This document shows, piece after piece, positions 8,281 to 16,279 of a stretch of DNA of 22,477 nt. Positions within the stretch are counted from its first letter, which is position 1; the number at the start of each line of letters is the position of its first letter. The position numbers and the translations under genes are program-made. The notes below the pieces were generated by a model. The model made no database searches, was not told the origin of the DNA, and was given only the letters and a program-made list of their open reading frames with translations. Origin of the DNA: CAZJDV01 sp964544865 (lineage in GTDB: Bacteria; Chloroflexota; Dehalococcoidia; Lucifugimonadales; CAJWER01); contig CAZJDV010000039.1 in NCBI GenBank assembly GCA_964544865.1, forward strand, positions 1 through 22,477, given 5' to 3'.

Positions 8281-8331
8281 CCGCAGATGCTTTCAAGGCA
8301 GGGACAGCTACGGTCTCTGCGTCCCCGGCGA

Positions 8332-8361
8332 TGCCGTGGCCATTGGGTGAGATCCACGGCA
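8332..8361 (-). promoter_or_regulatory. 8-bp inverted repeat in the manC leader
   Basis: Perfect arms TGCCGTGG (8332-8339) and CCACGGCA (8354-8361) are separated by 14 bases, about 63 bases before the manC start. It could be an RNA hairpin or an operator. No T tract follows in the direction of manC transcription, so a terminator is unlikely. Confidence 0.4.
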
Positions 8362-8472
8362 ATCCAAATTGATCAAAAAACATCGTCCCCGGAGAGCAAC
8401 CGCATTGGGTCTGCTGGTTTCGCCCAAGGAACCCGCGGACGTGCACTGAGCACGATCCTCGTAGCCGAAGCC

Positions 8473-10590
8473 CTAACCGCCATCGGCTATGCCGGCGGCC
8501 CGCTGAACCACAGTCTTGAGGGTATCGAACACCTGGGATGCGCGGGAGTCCGGCTCCATGTATTCGGCATGACCCTCCAGGAAGGAGTCTATCGCGTGCA
8601 TCGCCCCGTCGGCGTCGCCTTCCACCAGGAACTGGCGCACCAGGAGTTGCTGCAGCTCTATCCTCTCTGGCGCCCAGACGATCGCCTCTTCCACGAGAAC
8701 GCGAGCTCTCTGAGCATAGGACGAGTCCCGGGCGGAAGCTGTCTGATACAGATTGGCCAGAGCCAGATGGATGCGCCACTCACGCGGCTCGCTCTCCAGC
8801 GCCGCCTGGCCTTCCCTCTCCGCGATCTCCAGGGTGGCCTGAATCTCCGCCTCGGTCAGCGAGTCCCAATTGTTGCTGAGGACCGTGAGCATGAACCTTC
8901 TGGGATAGTTGGCCAGCTCGGGAGAGGCGCTGATCGACCGATCGAAGTAGTCGATCCTTTCGGTCCAAGAACCGGCGCGGGTCGGATAGGCACCTAGCCC
9001 CACAAGTACGGTCCTCGCGCCCACGTACGGCCCTACGATCAAGAAATAAATGGCCGCCAGGATGACCACACCGGCCGCGGCCAGCGCGCCCGCCTTGGCC
9101 ACATCTGTGCGAAGAAAAGCCATTCCCGCCGCGAAGGCAGGCACGGACTCCGATACCTCGGTCTGTTCGGTGCTAGCGTCGAAGGCCGTCTCGCGCGAGG
9201 CGGAATCGATGTAGGCTACGAGTCCTACCAGCATGTAAATCTGCCCCACGGTCCCGGGCGTGTCGAACAAGAACAGGTTCTGAACGAAATATCCACTCAA
9301 CGCCGCGCCGATGAACAGCGTGAAAAGCTGTGCATCCCGATTCTGTGTCTTAACCCTTCGAGCAATCACGAACGCCATGTACAGCCATATCGCCATGTAG
9401 CTGGCAAAGCCGAGAAAGCCCTTGGTCGTCAACTCCTCGATGATCTTGTTGTGCGCCTGGTCGAATGACTCGGTAGAAGCCGACGCTATCTCAGGTGTAA
9501 CATGCTTGTCGTAGGCGATCGTGTAGTTCTCCGGCCCCCACCCCAATAACGGTCTGTCAGCAAACCCATTGAAGCCGATCACCGCCGAATTGATGCGGCC
9601 TCGCGTGCTCCCGTCGTCAAGACCGATCGACGCGAGACGCTGTAGCATACCGCTTGATTCTGCGACCCGCTTGAAAGCACTCGTATCGCGCGCGGCGCCA
9701 ATCAAGACAACGAGGCCGACCAGTCCGGCGACAATCGCGAACGAGGCCATCCTGACGACCTTCATCCTGCCCCACACCGTATACCCCGCCCCGAAGGACG
9801 TTAAACCTGCGGCGAGCCCAATGAGAGCGCCCCGGGTGCCACTTCGGAACAGCACCGTGAAGTCCAGTATGATGACCGCGATCCAAAAGATCCTCCAGAG
9901 CACCACGGGCGAGATGCCAATGCCGCTCGAGGCCCGGGCCTGCCGCCGCCTGCGCCTTTGCTCGACCCTTCGAGAGACCGTGGGCTGCTCTCGGGCCTCA
10001 CGCGCCAGGGAGTGGCTTAGAAATGCCAGCGCGATGAGTATGTTGACGAGCATGTAGGCGCCCACGAATGTGGCGTTGCCCAACGTGATGTCGATTCGAC
10101 GCGACGGCGTGAGGTAGCCCAGCACCTGCACTCCGTTGATCTGGGCGATGCCGAGAAGGCCCATGATGAAGCTCATCGCCAGATTGAAGTTCAGCAGCGC
10201 CCGCCAGTCCCTGAACGATCGAAAGACCGACGCCAGCACCAACGTGAACGCGAACCAGTGGGCGAGGTCTATCCAACCTTGCATCCTCTCGTAGGTCGAC
10301 CAAAGGCTCCGCTGCGCGCTGACTCCGAGCAGAGACGAGAGCAGCACGATGAGCACGTATGCGCCGAAGATCGCGATCAGCCATGTCCGGGGCACGCGAT
10401 GTGAAGGATACCAGAACGCCAGGACAAGCCACAGACCAGTAGCTATCTCAACCAGCGTGCGCGTAAATAGGGCCTTGCCGACGATATACGGAAAGAACGT
10501 CGCCGGCAGAGGGTCTGTCATTACGATCAGCGGCGCCACGAGAACGAGGACGATCAACGTCCTGACGCTCGCGACGAGTCCTTTTTCCAT
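8473..10590 (-). CDS. O-antigen ligase/polymerase-family membrane protein with C-terminal TPR-like region
   Basis: A 705-residue multi-pass membrane protein of the Wzy_C (O-antigen ligase/polymerase-like) superfamily, which transfers or polymerises lipid-linked glycans on the outer face of the membrane. About ten or more hydrophobic segments fill residues 8-520. Family features are RSGTRGA (249-255), GSTRGRIN (327-333), the periplasmic-type loop LLGWGPENY (348-356) and HNKIIEELTTKGFLGF (380-395), with the His and Arg typical of WaaL/PglL relatives. An Arg-rich cytoplasmic loop (RRVEQRRRRRQAR, about 207-219) is notable. Residues about 560-700 form helical pairs resembling TPRs, common in the Chloroflexota/Firmicutes versions. 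Which glycan is handled cannot be read from the sequence. A promoter is visible 69 bases upstream. Confidence 0.87.
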   Translation of the reverse strand: MEKGLVASVRTLIVLVLVAPLIVMTDPLPATFFPYIVGKALFTRTLVEIATGLWLVLAFWYPSHRVPRTWLIAIFGAYVLIVLLSSLLGVSAQRSLWSTYERMQGWIDLAHWFAFTLVLASVFRSFRDWRALLNFNLAMSFIMGLLGIAQINGVQVLGYLTPSRRIDITLGNATFVGAYMLVNILIALAFLSHSLAREAREQPTVSRRVEQRRRRRQARASSGIGISPVVLWRIFWIAVIILDFTVLFRSGTRGALIGLAAGLTSFGAGYTVWGRMKVVRMASFAIVAGLVGLVVLIGAARDTSAFKRVAESSGMLQRLASIGLDDGSTRGRINSAVIGFNGFADRPLLGWGPENYTIAYDKHVTPEIASASTESFDQAHNKIIEELTTKGFLGFASYMAIWLYMAFVIARRVKTQNRDAQLFTLFIGAALSGYFVQNLFLFDTPGTVGQIYMLVGLVAYIDSASRETAFDASTEQTEVSESVPAFAAGMAFLRTDVAKAGALAAAGVVILAAIYFLIVGPYVGARTVLVGLGAYPTRAGSWTERIDYFDRSISASPELANYPRRFMLTVLSNNWDSLTEAEIQATLEIAEREGQAALESEPREWRIHLALANLYQTASARDSSYAQRARVLVEEAIVWAPERIELQQLLVRQFLVEGDADGAMHAIDSFLEGHAEYMEPDSRASQVFDTLKTVVQRAAGIADGG

Positions 10591-10665
10591 ATGGGCGGAA
10601 ACCTCGAATTCCAGTAGACGACGGCGCGGTATGCCGCCGCTGGTCGTTAGCCAGTGGCACCTACG

Positions 10666-10694
10666 ATTCTATGGGAGGTGGGGGTCGGGGTCAA
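10666..10694 (-). promoter_or_regulatory. sigma70-type promoter for the O-antigen-ligase-like gene
   Basis: On the minus strand, -35 TTGACC (10694-10689), a 17-base spacer and -10 TAGAAT (10671-10666) fit the consensus well. Transcription would begin near 10659, giving a leader of about 69 bases before ATG 10590. The rest of the 246-base gap to galE shows no gene. Confidence 0.6.
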
Positions 10695-10836
10695 TCAAGC
10701 CGTCTCATTAACGATACTGGCCTCGCGCATCGTACCTCGTCGGTAGCCTGAATCGCGTTCAGAGACGGATAGCGGCGAGTCGCAAAGGTATTTGTTCTCG
10801 ATGGGTTACGTGAGCGAACTAATCGGGGCAGGGCAG

Positions 10837-11754
10837 CTACTCCTGGAGTGCGATCGACGCGATGGTCTGGCGTAGGCCGTCCACCAGAGAGGTCTGTGGT
10901 TCCCAGCCCAGTTGGCGCCTCGCCCTATTGTTGTCCAGGACGACGTGCTTGATGTCGCCCGGGCGCTCATCCAGGTTCTCTGGCAACAGGACGTATAGCG
11001 TCTCCTCGGCCATCAGGCGGAACAGTGTGTTTACGGAGAGGCCCTCCCCGGTGCTGATGTTCACCGTCAATGGTTCCTGGGCGTCCTGCGCCAGCGAGTG
11101 AGCGCGCGCGACGTCGCCGGCGTAGACGAAGTCGCGGGTCTGCTTTCCGTCTCCAAATATCTTCACGGCCTCGCTTCGGATCATGCGGCGGCCGAAAATG
11201 GCGACGACCCCCGCCTCGCCCTCGGGGTCCTGCCGCGGCCCGTACACGTTGGCCAGCCGCAGCACACTCAGGCGCACGCTGCTCGGCAACAAGATACGCA
11301 GATATTGCTCAAGGGTCCACTTGCTCAGTCCATAGGCGCTGATCGGCCGTATGGGGTGCTCCTCGTCGCAGGGGAGGTAGTCCGGGACGCCGTACAGGGC
11401 GCCCCCGGTGGTGATGTAGATGAACTGCCGGCATCCCGACTCTTTCGCGGCCTCGATCACGTTGATGCCGCCCACGATGTTGGTAACGGCGTCGCGCCAC
11501 GGGACGGTCATCGAAACGCTCACCGACGCCTGGGCAGCGCAGTGGCTGACAGCGTCCGGTCTGAAGGACCGCGCCACGTCGACGAGGGACGGATCCGCGA
11601 TGTCCAGCTTCACGAGGCAGGCCTCCGGTGCGACGTTGGCCTCCAGGCCGGTGGAAAGGTCGTCTACGACCATGACCTCGTCACCTCGGCGGACAAGCTG
11701 ATCGACGATATGGGAGCCGATAAAGCCGGCCCCGCCTGTCACGAGCACTCTCAA
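10837..11754 (-). CDS. NAD-dependent sugar epimerase/dehydratase (UDP-glucose 4-epimerase-like)
   Basis: A 305-residue extended short-chain dehydrogenase acting on a nucleotide sugar in the cytoplasm. The Rossmann motif is TGGAGFIG (6-13), an acidic DDLSTG follows strand 2, and the catalytic set is complete: Thr near 115-116 (ITTGGALYG), Tyr141 and Lys145 (SAYGLSKW). RLANVYGPRQ, GDGKQTRDFVYAGDVARA and NISTGEG are typical of GalE-like proteins. The start is TTG at 11754, supported by AAGGAG eight bases upstream and by the family N-terminus; an ATG at 11928 would add 58 unrelated residues and run across the divergent promoter region. It probably supplies UDP-galactose or a related sugar to the neighbouring polysaccharide genes. 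The exact substrate (GalE or another 4-epimerase) is not certain. Confidence 0.9.
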   Translation of the reverse strand: MRVLVTGGAGFIGSHIVDQLVRRGDEVMVVDDLSTGLEANVAPEACLVKLDIADPSLVDVARSFRPDAVSHCAAQASVSVSMTVPWRDAVTNIVGGINVIEAAKESGCRQFIYITTGGALYGVPDYLPCDEEHPIRPISAYGLSKWTLEQYLRILLPSSVRLSVLRLANVYGPRQDPEGEAGVVAIFGRRMIRSEAVKIFGDGKQTRDFVYAGDVARAHSLAQDAQEPLTVNISTGEGLSVNTLFRLMAEETLYVLLPENLDERPGDIKHVVLDNNRARRQLGWEPQTSLVDGLRQTIASIALQE

Positions 11755-11762
11755 TCGCGATT

Positions 11763-11768
11763 CTCCTT
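11763..11768 (-). promoter_or_regulatory. ribosome binding site for the TTG start of the epimerase
   Basis: On the minus strand AAGGAG stands eight bases before TTG 11754. It is the strongest Shine-Dalgarno in this part of the window and decides the unusual start codon. Confidence 0.7.
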
Positions 11769-11809
11769 GGCGCCAAACGGACCCGGCTGGTGCAGTATCT
11801 CGCGCGACA

Positions 11810-11839
11810 AGTATATTCCCGCGGGCCGCCTTGTTACAA
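11810..11839 (-). promoter_or_regulatory. promoter for the epimerase gene
   Basis: On the minus strand, -35 TTGTAA (11839-11834), an 18-base spacer and -10 TATACT (11815-11810). Transcription would begin near 11803, about 49 bases before the TTG start. It lies back to back with the glcD promoter. Confidence 0.55.
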
Positions 11840-11877
11840 TGGCGAGTCTCCCTGCCGTTTTGTCCCCGGCGAATCTG

Positions 11878-11906
11878 TTGAACGTCCCTCCGCGACCCTC
11901 TATGAT
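11878..11906 (+). promoter_or_regulatory. promoter for the glcDEF operon
   Basis: -35 TTGAAC (11878-11883), a 17-base spacer and -10 TATGAT (11901-11906). The predicted transcript starts near 11913, leaving a leader of about 19 bases that contains AGGA before ATG 11932. Confidence 0.6.
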
Positions 11907-11931
11907 GTAGCTGTACCCAACAGGACACATA

Positions 11932-13377
11932 ATGGTAGATCGCAAACAGCTAATACTCGAGCTTAGCAAGGTGGTCGGCGACGCGTACGCGGTCCACGAG
12001 CCCGAAGACATCCTTGTGTTCGAATACGACGGCTCGGTGGACAAGGCGCTGCCGCTGGCCGTGGTGCTGCCCGCGTCCACGAAGGAGGTGTCGGAGGTCG
12101 TCAAGGTGGCTTCCCGCGTCGGCGTCCCTATCGTCGCCAGAGGCGCGGGCACCGGGCTCAGCGGCGGGGCCGTCGCCGAGGAGGGCGGAATAGTCCTTGC
12201 GCTCACCCGGATGACAGAAATCGTCGAGATCGACCCGGACAACCGGCTCGCGGTGGTCGAGCCAGGCGTCATCAATCTGGATATATCGAAAGCGGCCGCT
12301 AGATACGGCCTCTACTTCGCCCCCGATCCCTCCTCCCAGAAGGTATGCACCATCGGCGGCAACGTGGCGGAGAACTCCGGTGGCCCCCACTGCCTGGCGT
12401 ACGGCGTGACGACGAACCACGTCCTTGGGATCGAGACCGTCCTGGCCGACGGCTCCGTACACTGGTTTGGAGGACGGACGAGGGAGACGCCGGGCTACGA
12501 CATCCGGGGTATCCTGATCGGCTCAGAAGGTACGCTCGGGATTGTGACGAAGATCGTCGTTCGTCTCTTGAAACAGCCGGAGGCCGTGAGGACCCTGCTG
12601 GCTGTTTTCAAGGAGCTGGACCATGCAAGCGCAGCGGTGACCGGCATAATCGCCGCCGGAATCGTGCCGGCGGCCCTGGAGATGATGGACGCTCTGTGCA
12701 CGGAGGCCGCTGAGGCCGCCGTCCACGCCGGGTATCCGAAGGACGCGGGCGCGGTCCTGCTAGTGGAGGTGGACGGCCTCGCTGAGGCCGTCCAGGAGGA
12801 AGCCGCGGAGATCGAGCGTGTCTGCCAGTCCTTCGACCCTATCCAGATCAGAACGGCCGCCGACTCCGCGGAGCGCGAGAAGCTCTGGGCGGGAAGGAAA
12901 GGAGTCCTCGGCGCGCTGGGCAGGCTGGCGCCAAACTACTACCTGGTCGACGGGACTATTCCGAGAACGAGACTAATCGAGGTCCTGCGCATCATCAACG
13001 AGATAGGATCCAGGGCCGATTTGCTGATCGCCAACCTGCTTCACGCGGGCGATGGCAACCTGCACCCGGCGGTGCTTTTCGACGAGCGGAACCCGGACGA
13101 GCGACGCAGGGCGATGGCGGCCGGCGGCGAGATCCTGAAGCTGTGCGTGGAGGTCGGCGGCGTTCTGTCCGGCGAGCACGGCATCGGCCTCGAGAAGCAA
13201 GAGTATATGCCGCTGATGTTCACCGATGACGATATGGAGGCCATGGCGCGGCTCGGGCTCGCCTTCGCCACCAACGGCCTGCTGAACCCCGGCAAAATAT
13301 TCCCGCCGGGCTCCCCCCACTCTCGCGTCTCTCATTCCGCCACAGTCGCCAGGGCTGGGGCCGAGGCGTCCGTATAG
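11932..13377 (+). CDS. glcD: glycolate oxidase subunit GlcD (FAD-linked 2-hydroxyacid dehydrogenase)
   Basis: A 481-residue FAD-dependent oxidase of the VAO/PCMH flavoprotein family. It oxidises glycolate (or D-lactate and similar 2-hydroxyacids) and passes electrons to the iron-sulfur subunit. The FAD-binding part shows RGAGTGLSGGA (70-80) and PDPSSQKVCTIGGNVAENSGG. The C-terminal FAD-oxidase domain has HAGDGNLHP (His371) and GGVLSGEHGIGLEKQ (His416), the usual substrate and metal residues. Length and start agree with the family. It is first of three genes in the order glcD, glcE, glcF with its own promoter. The 85-base gap to glcE shows no clear terminator. Substrate specificity cannot be fixed from sequence, since GlcD and D-lactate dehydrogenases are close. 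Confidence 0.93.
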   Translation: MVDRKQLILELSKVVGDAYAVHEPEDILVFEYDGSVDKALPLAVVLPASTKEVSEVVKVASRVGVPIVARGAGTGLSGGAVAEEGGIVLALTRMTEIVEIDPDNRLAVVEPGVINLDISKAAARYGLYFAPDPSSQKVCTIGGNVAENSGGPHCLAYGVTTNHVLGIETVLADGSVHWFGGRTRETPGYDIRGILIGSEGTLGIVTKIVVRLLKQPEAVRTLLAVFKELDHASAAVTGIIAAGIVPAALEMMDALCTEAAEAAVHAGYPKDAGAVLLVEVDGLAEAVQEEAAEIERVCQSFDPIQIRTAADSAEREKLWAGRKGVLGALGRLAPNYYLVDGTIPRTRLIEVLRIINEIGSRADLLIANLLHAGDGNLHPAVLFDERNPDERRRAMAAGGEILKLCVEVGGVLSGEHGIGLEKQEYMPLMFTDDDMEAMARLGLAFATNGLLNPGKIFPPGSPHSRVSHSATVARAGAEASV

Positions 13378-13462
13378 TGACCACCCCCAGCGGCCACAGT
13401 TGGCGTCACTCGAACATTTTCTGGCCGGCGCGATCCAGTATTCTCCGATCTAGGCGTGACGG

Positions 13463-14803
13463 ATGAGCTCGAAGAACGGCGACAAAATTCTTGAGACCCT
13501 CCAGGCCACCGGCAACGTGGCCGGCGATGACGGCGCGGCAGGACACAGGGTCGATGGAGTCACGCCCCGGCACGTGGTCTATCCCGCCGACGTGCAGGAC
13601 CTCGCACAGGTGCTGGCGGTCGCCGCTGAATGGGACCTGGCGGTCGCCCCCTGGGGTGGCGGCACACGCATCGCCCTCGGCAACTGTCCGGAGCGCCTGG
13701 ACCTGGTAATAGATCTGTCGGACCTCAACCGGATTGTCGAGCACAACCCGGCTGACCTGACAGCCACCGCTCAGGCCGGGACCACGCTGTCGGCGCTGCA
13801 AACAGCCTTCGCCGCCCACGGCCAGTTCCTGGCGCTCGACCCTCCCCTGCCCAGCCGCGCGACCCTGGGCGGGACGCTGGCCACCGCCGTGAGCGGTCCG
13901 CTGAAGTGGCAGTACGGAAGTCCCAGGGACGCCGTCATCGGCATGACGGTCGCGCAGGCGGACGGCAGGCTCACCAAGAGCGGTGGCAAGGTCGTCAAGA
14001 ACGTGAGCGGCTACGACATGTCGAAGATGCACATTGGCGGACTGGGTACTCTTGGCGTCATCGCCGAGGTGTCTTTGAAGCTGATCCCGCTCCCGGCGCA
14101 AGAGGCCACTTTGGTAGCGGCCTTCGACTCCATCGAACACTGCTTCGGGGCCGCGCTGGATGTCTTCAGAAGCGATGTCGCGGCCCTGGCCATTACCACC
14201 TTCGACCATCGGGCCGATCAACTGATGGGCGCATCTGGGTCCGACGATGACCATCTCCTGGCGATCAGACTCGGAGGACGGCCTCTCACCTTCGATCGCG
14301 TGCTGAGGGAGACCAGGTCCATCTGCGCCGGGCACAATCCCGCCAGGATCGAGATCGTGGACGAGCCGGAGTCCTCCAGGCTGTGGCGCTCCCTGGCCGA
14401 CTTCGGTTGGGACCGGGCCACGACGCCGATAATAGGGGTCCGCGCCGGCGTCCTGCCCTTGCGAACGCCGGAGCTTGCCGCGGCGCTATCATCCCCGGGT
14501 CGCACCGAAGGTCTCCAACCGGCGATCGTATCCCATCCCGCCCACGGGACGGTGCTGGCCGGCTGGTCCTACGGCGACGAGACCCCGTCGGACGGGACTG
14601 GTTCCGAGGTGCTGCGCCACGCAACCACCGCCGTTCAAGGACTGGACGGCGCCATGGTCGTCGAGCGCGCGCCCGAGAGCGTAAAGTCGGGCATCGACGT
14701 CTGGGGCGATGTGGGCGGACAAGAAGTGGTATTCAGGGGATTAAAGGAGCAGTTCGACCCCAAACGACTGCTGAATCCAGGCCGCTTCGCCGGTGGCATC
14801 TGA
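13463..14803 (+). CDS. glcE: glycolate oxidase FAD-binding subunit GlcE
   Basis: A 446-residue second flavin-binding subunit of glycolate oxidase. FAD_binding_4 features are PWGGGTR (63-69), PLPSRATLGGTLA, GSPRDAVIGM and the run GGKVVKNVSGYDMSKMHIGG followed by LGTLGVIAEVSLKL. It is slightly longer than many GlcE proteins (often about 350-400), mainly from an N-terminal extension of about 20 residues. The C-terminus ends with the usual FDPKRLLNPGRF. Its stop TGA overlaps the ATG of glcF (TGATG), indicating translational coupling. The Shine-Dalgarno at ATG 13463 is weak. Confidence 0.9.
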   Translation: MSSKNGDKILETLQATGNVAGDDGAAGHRVDGVTPRHVVYPADVQDLAQVLAVAAEWDLAVAPWGGGTRIALGNCPERLDLVIDLSDLNRIVEHNPADLTATAQAGTTLSALQTAFAAHGQFLALDPPLPSRATLGGTLATAVSGPLKWQYGSPRDAVIGMTVAQADGRLTKSGGKVVKNVSGYDMSKMHIGGLGTLGVIAEVSLKLIPLPAQEATLVAAFDSIEHCFGAALDVFRSDVAALAITTFDHRADQLMGASGSDDDHLLAIRLGGRPLTFDRVLRETRSICAGHNPARIEIVDEPESSRLWRSLADFGWDRATTPIIGVRAGVLPLRTPELAAALSSPGRTEGLQPAIVSHPAHGTVLAGWSYGDETPSDGTGSEVLRHATTAVQGLDGAMVVERAPESVKSGIDVWGDVGGQEVVFRGLKEQFDPKRLLNPGRFAGGI

Positions 14804-16116
14804 TGACCTTGCCACCTCAATCGACACCGCCCATTTTCTTCTCCGGACCCGACGCCCCGAGCGAGGACGACCTTTACAAGTGCGTCCACTGCGGGTTCTG
14901 CCTCCAGGTTTGCCCCACGTACGTGCAGACCGGGCTGGAAACCGAGTCGCCCAGGGGCAGGATCGCGCTAGTGAAGGCCGTCCACGAGAAGCGCATCCCG
15001 CTTACACCAACCGCATTCAGGCACTGGGACTTGTGCATCCAGTGCCGCGCGTGCGAGATCGCCTGCCCCTCCGGTGTGCCGTATGGGCGTCTTATCGAGG
15101 CGACTGCCGCCCAGGTCAAGGATCACCGACGGCCCTCGTTTCTGTCACGGCTGGCTGCCGGTTTCCTGCTTCGGGGCGTCCTGCCGCACCAGCGGCGGCT
15201 GGCGTTGCTTGTCCGCGGCCTCCGGACGTATCAGTGGCTCGGCCTCCAGACCGCCGTACGAAAAATGGACCTGATCCGTCTGGTATCGCCCGGTCTGGCC
15301 TCCCTGGAGGAGTCGTCGCCCACCATTCCGCCCAGTAGCTTCAAGGCCAGAGGCCAGGTAGTGCCGGCCCGGGGCGAACAGCGAGCGCGGGTCGCGTTAC
15401 TGTCCGGGTGCGTGATGCCCCTAGTCCACGGACCGGAGATGGACGCGGTCACGCGGGTGCTCGCTCGCAACGGCTGCGAGGTCGTGGTGACACGAGGGCA
15501 AGGGTGCTGCGGCGCGCTCAACTCCCACGTGGGAGACCTGGAAACGGCGCGGCGGCTGGCGCGCCGAAACATCGACGTATTCCTGTCCAGTGATGTCGAC
15601 GCCGTGGTGGTGGCTTCGGCGGGATGCGGGTCGCGGATGAAGGAATATGGCCACCTCCTGCGCGACGACCCCGACTACGCCGAGAGGGCCGAACAGCTAA
15701 GCGCCCTGGTCAAGGACATCCACGAGTTCCTGGTGGAGCTGTCATTCGTGCCACCCCGGGGGCGCGTGGATTTCCGGGTGACGTACCAGGACTCCTGCCA
15801 CCTGGCGCAGGCCCAGCGCATCACCGAGGCGCCCCGCGAGCTGCTGAGGTCCATACCCGGACTGGAGTATGTGGAGCTGGCGGACTCGGCACAGTGCTGT
15901 GGCTCAGGCGGCATATACGCCATAACCGAACGCGAGTCGTCTCTCGCCCTGCTGGACATGAAGATGGACGCGGTCGCCGAAACCGGCGCCGAGATACTCG
16001 CCACGGCCAACCCGGGCTGCATCCTCCAGCTTCGATACGGAGCCCAAACCCGCGAAATTCCGCTTCGCGTCCGCTACGTAACGGACCTCCTAGACGAAGC
16101 CTACAGCGCCGAGTAG
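14803..16116 (+). CDS. glcF: glycolate oxidase iron-sulfur subunit GlcF
   Basis: A 437-residue protein with two N-terminal 4Fe-4S clusters: CVHCGFCLQVCP (Cys27, 30, 33, 37) and CIQCRACEIACP (Cys78, 81, 84, 88). Two CCG domains follow: GC....GQGCCGAL and SCH....QCCGSGG. This is the complete plan of GlcF and relatives. It carries electrons from the flavin subunits towards the quinone pool at the membrane. ATG 14803 overlaps the glcE stop by one base; the frame extends upstream only as a shadow inside glcE. It is the last gene of the glc operon; the SDR follows after 163 bases with its own strong ribosome binding site. Confidence 0.93.
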   Translation: MTLPPQSTPPIFFSGPDAPSEDDLYKCVHCGFCLQVCPTYVQTGLETESPRGRIALVKAVHEKRIPLTPTAFRHWDLCIQCRACEIACPSGVPYGRLIEATAAQVKDHRRPSFLSRLAAGFLLRGVLPHQRRLALLVRGLRTYQWLGLQTAVRKMDLIRLVSPGLASLEESSPTIPPSSFKARGQVVPARGEQRARVALLSGCVMPLVHGPEMDAVTRVLARNGCEVVVTRGQGCCGALNSHVGDLETARRLARRNIDVFLSSDVDAVVVASAGCGSRMKEYGHLLRDDPDYAERAEQLSALVKDIHEFLVELSFVPPRGRVDFRVTYQDSCHLAQAQRITEAPRELLRSIPGLEYVELADSAQCCGSGGIYAITERESSLALLDMKMDAVAETGAEILATANPGCILQLRYGAQTREIPLRVRYVTDLLDEAYSAE

Positions 16117-16265
16117 GTTCGTTCCCCGCCGTGCGAATCTGCGAGATTACAACTGACCAGGAGGGCCGGAGCCACATGCGCGACTCGCACCCGGTTGCCG
16201 CTTGTGCACCGCGAGCCAGGGCGGTCCTTCGCCCATCAGGCTTGCAATCGTTCCAGTCACTGAGA

Positions 16266-16272
16266 AAAGGAG
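16266..16272 (+). promoter_or_regulatory. strong ribosome binding site of the SDR gene
   Basis: AAAGGAG ends seven bases before ATG 16280 and rejects the upstream in-frame start at 16202. Confidence 0.75.
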
Positions 16273-16279
16273 CAAACCG

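Noticed and set aside
8270..8779. Extended N-terminus of ManC in the same open frame
   Set aside because: The extra 170 residues overlap the O-antigen-ligase-like gene, are not ManC-like, and a good ribosome binding site marks ATG 8269.
13406..14335. Long minus-strand open frame (309 codons) opposite glcE
   Set aside because: It is the antisense shadow of a clearly recognised gene; such frames are common in GC-rich DNA.
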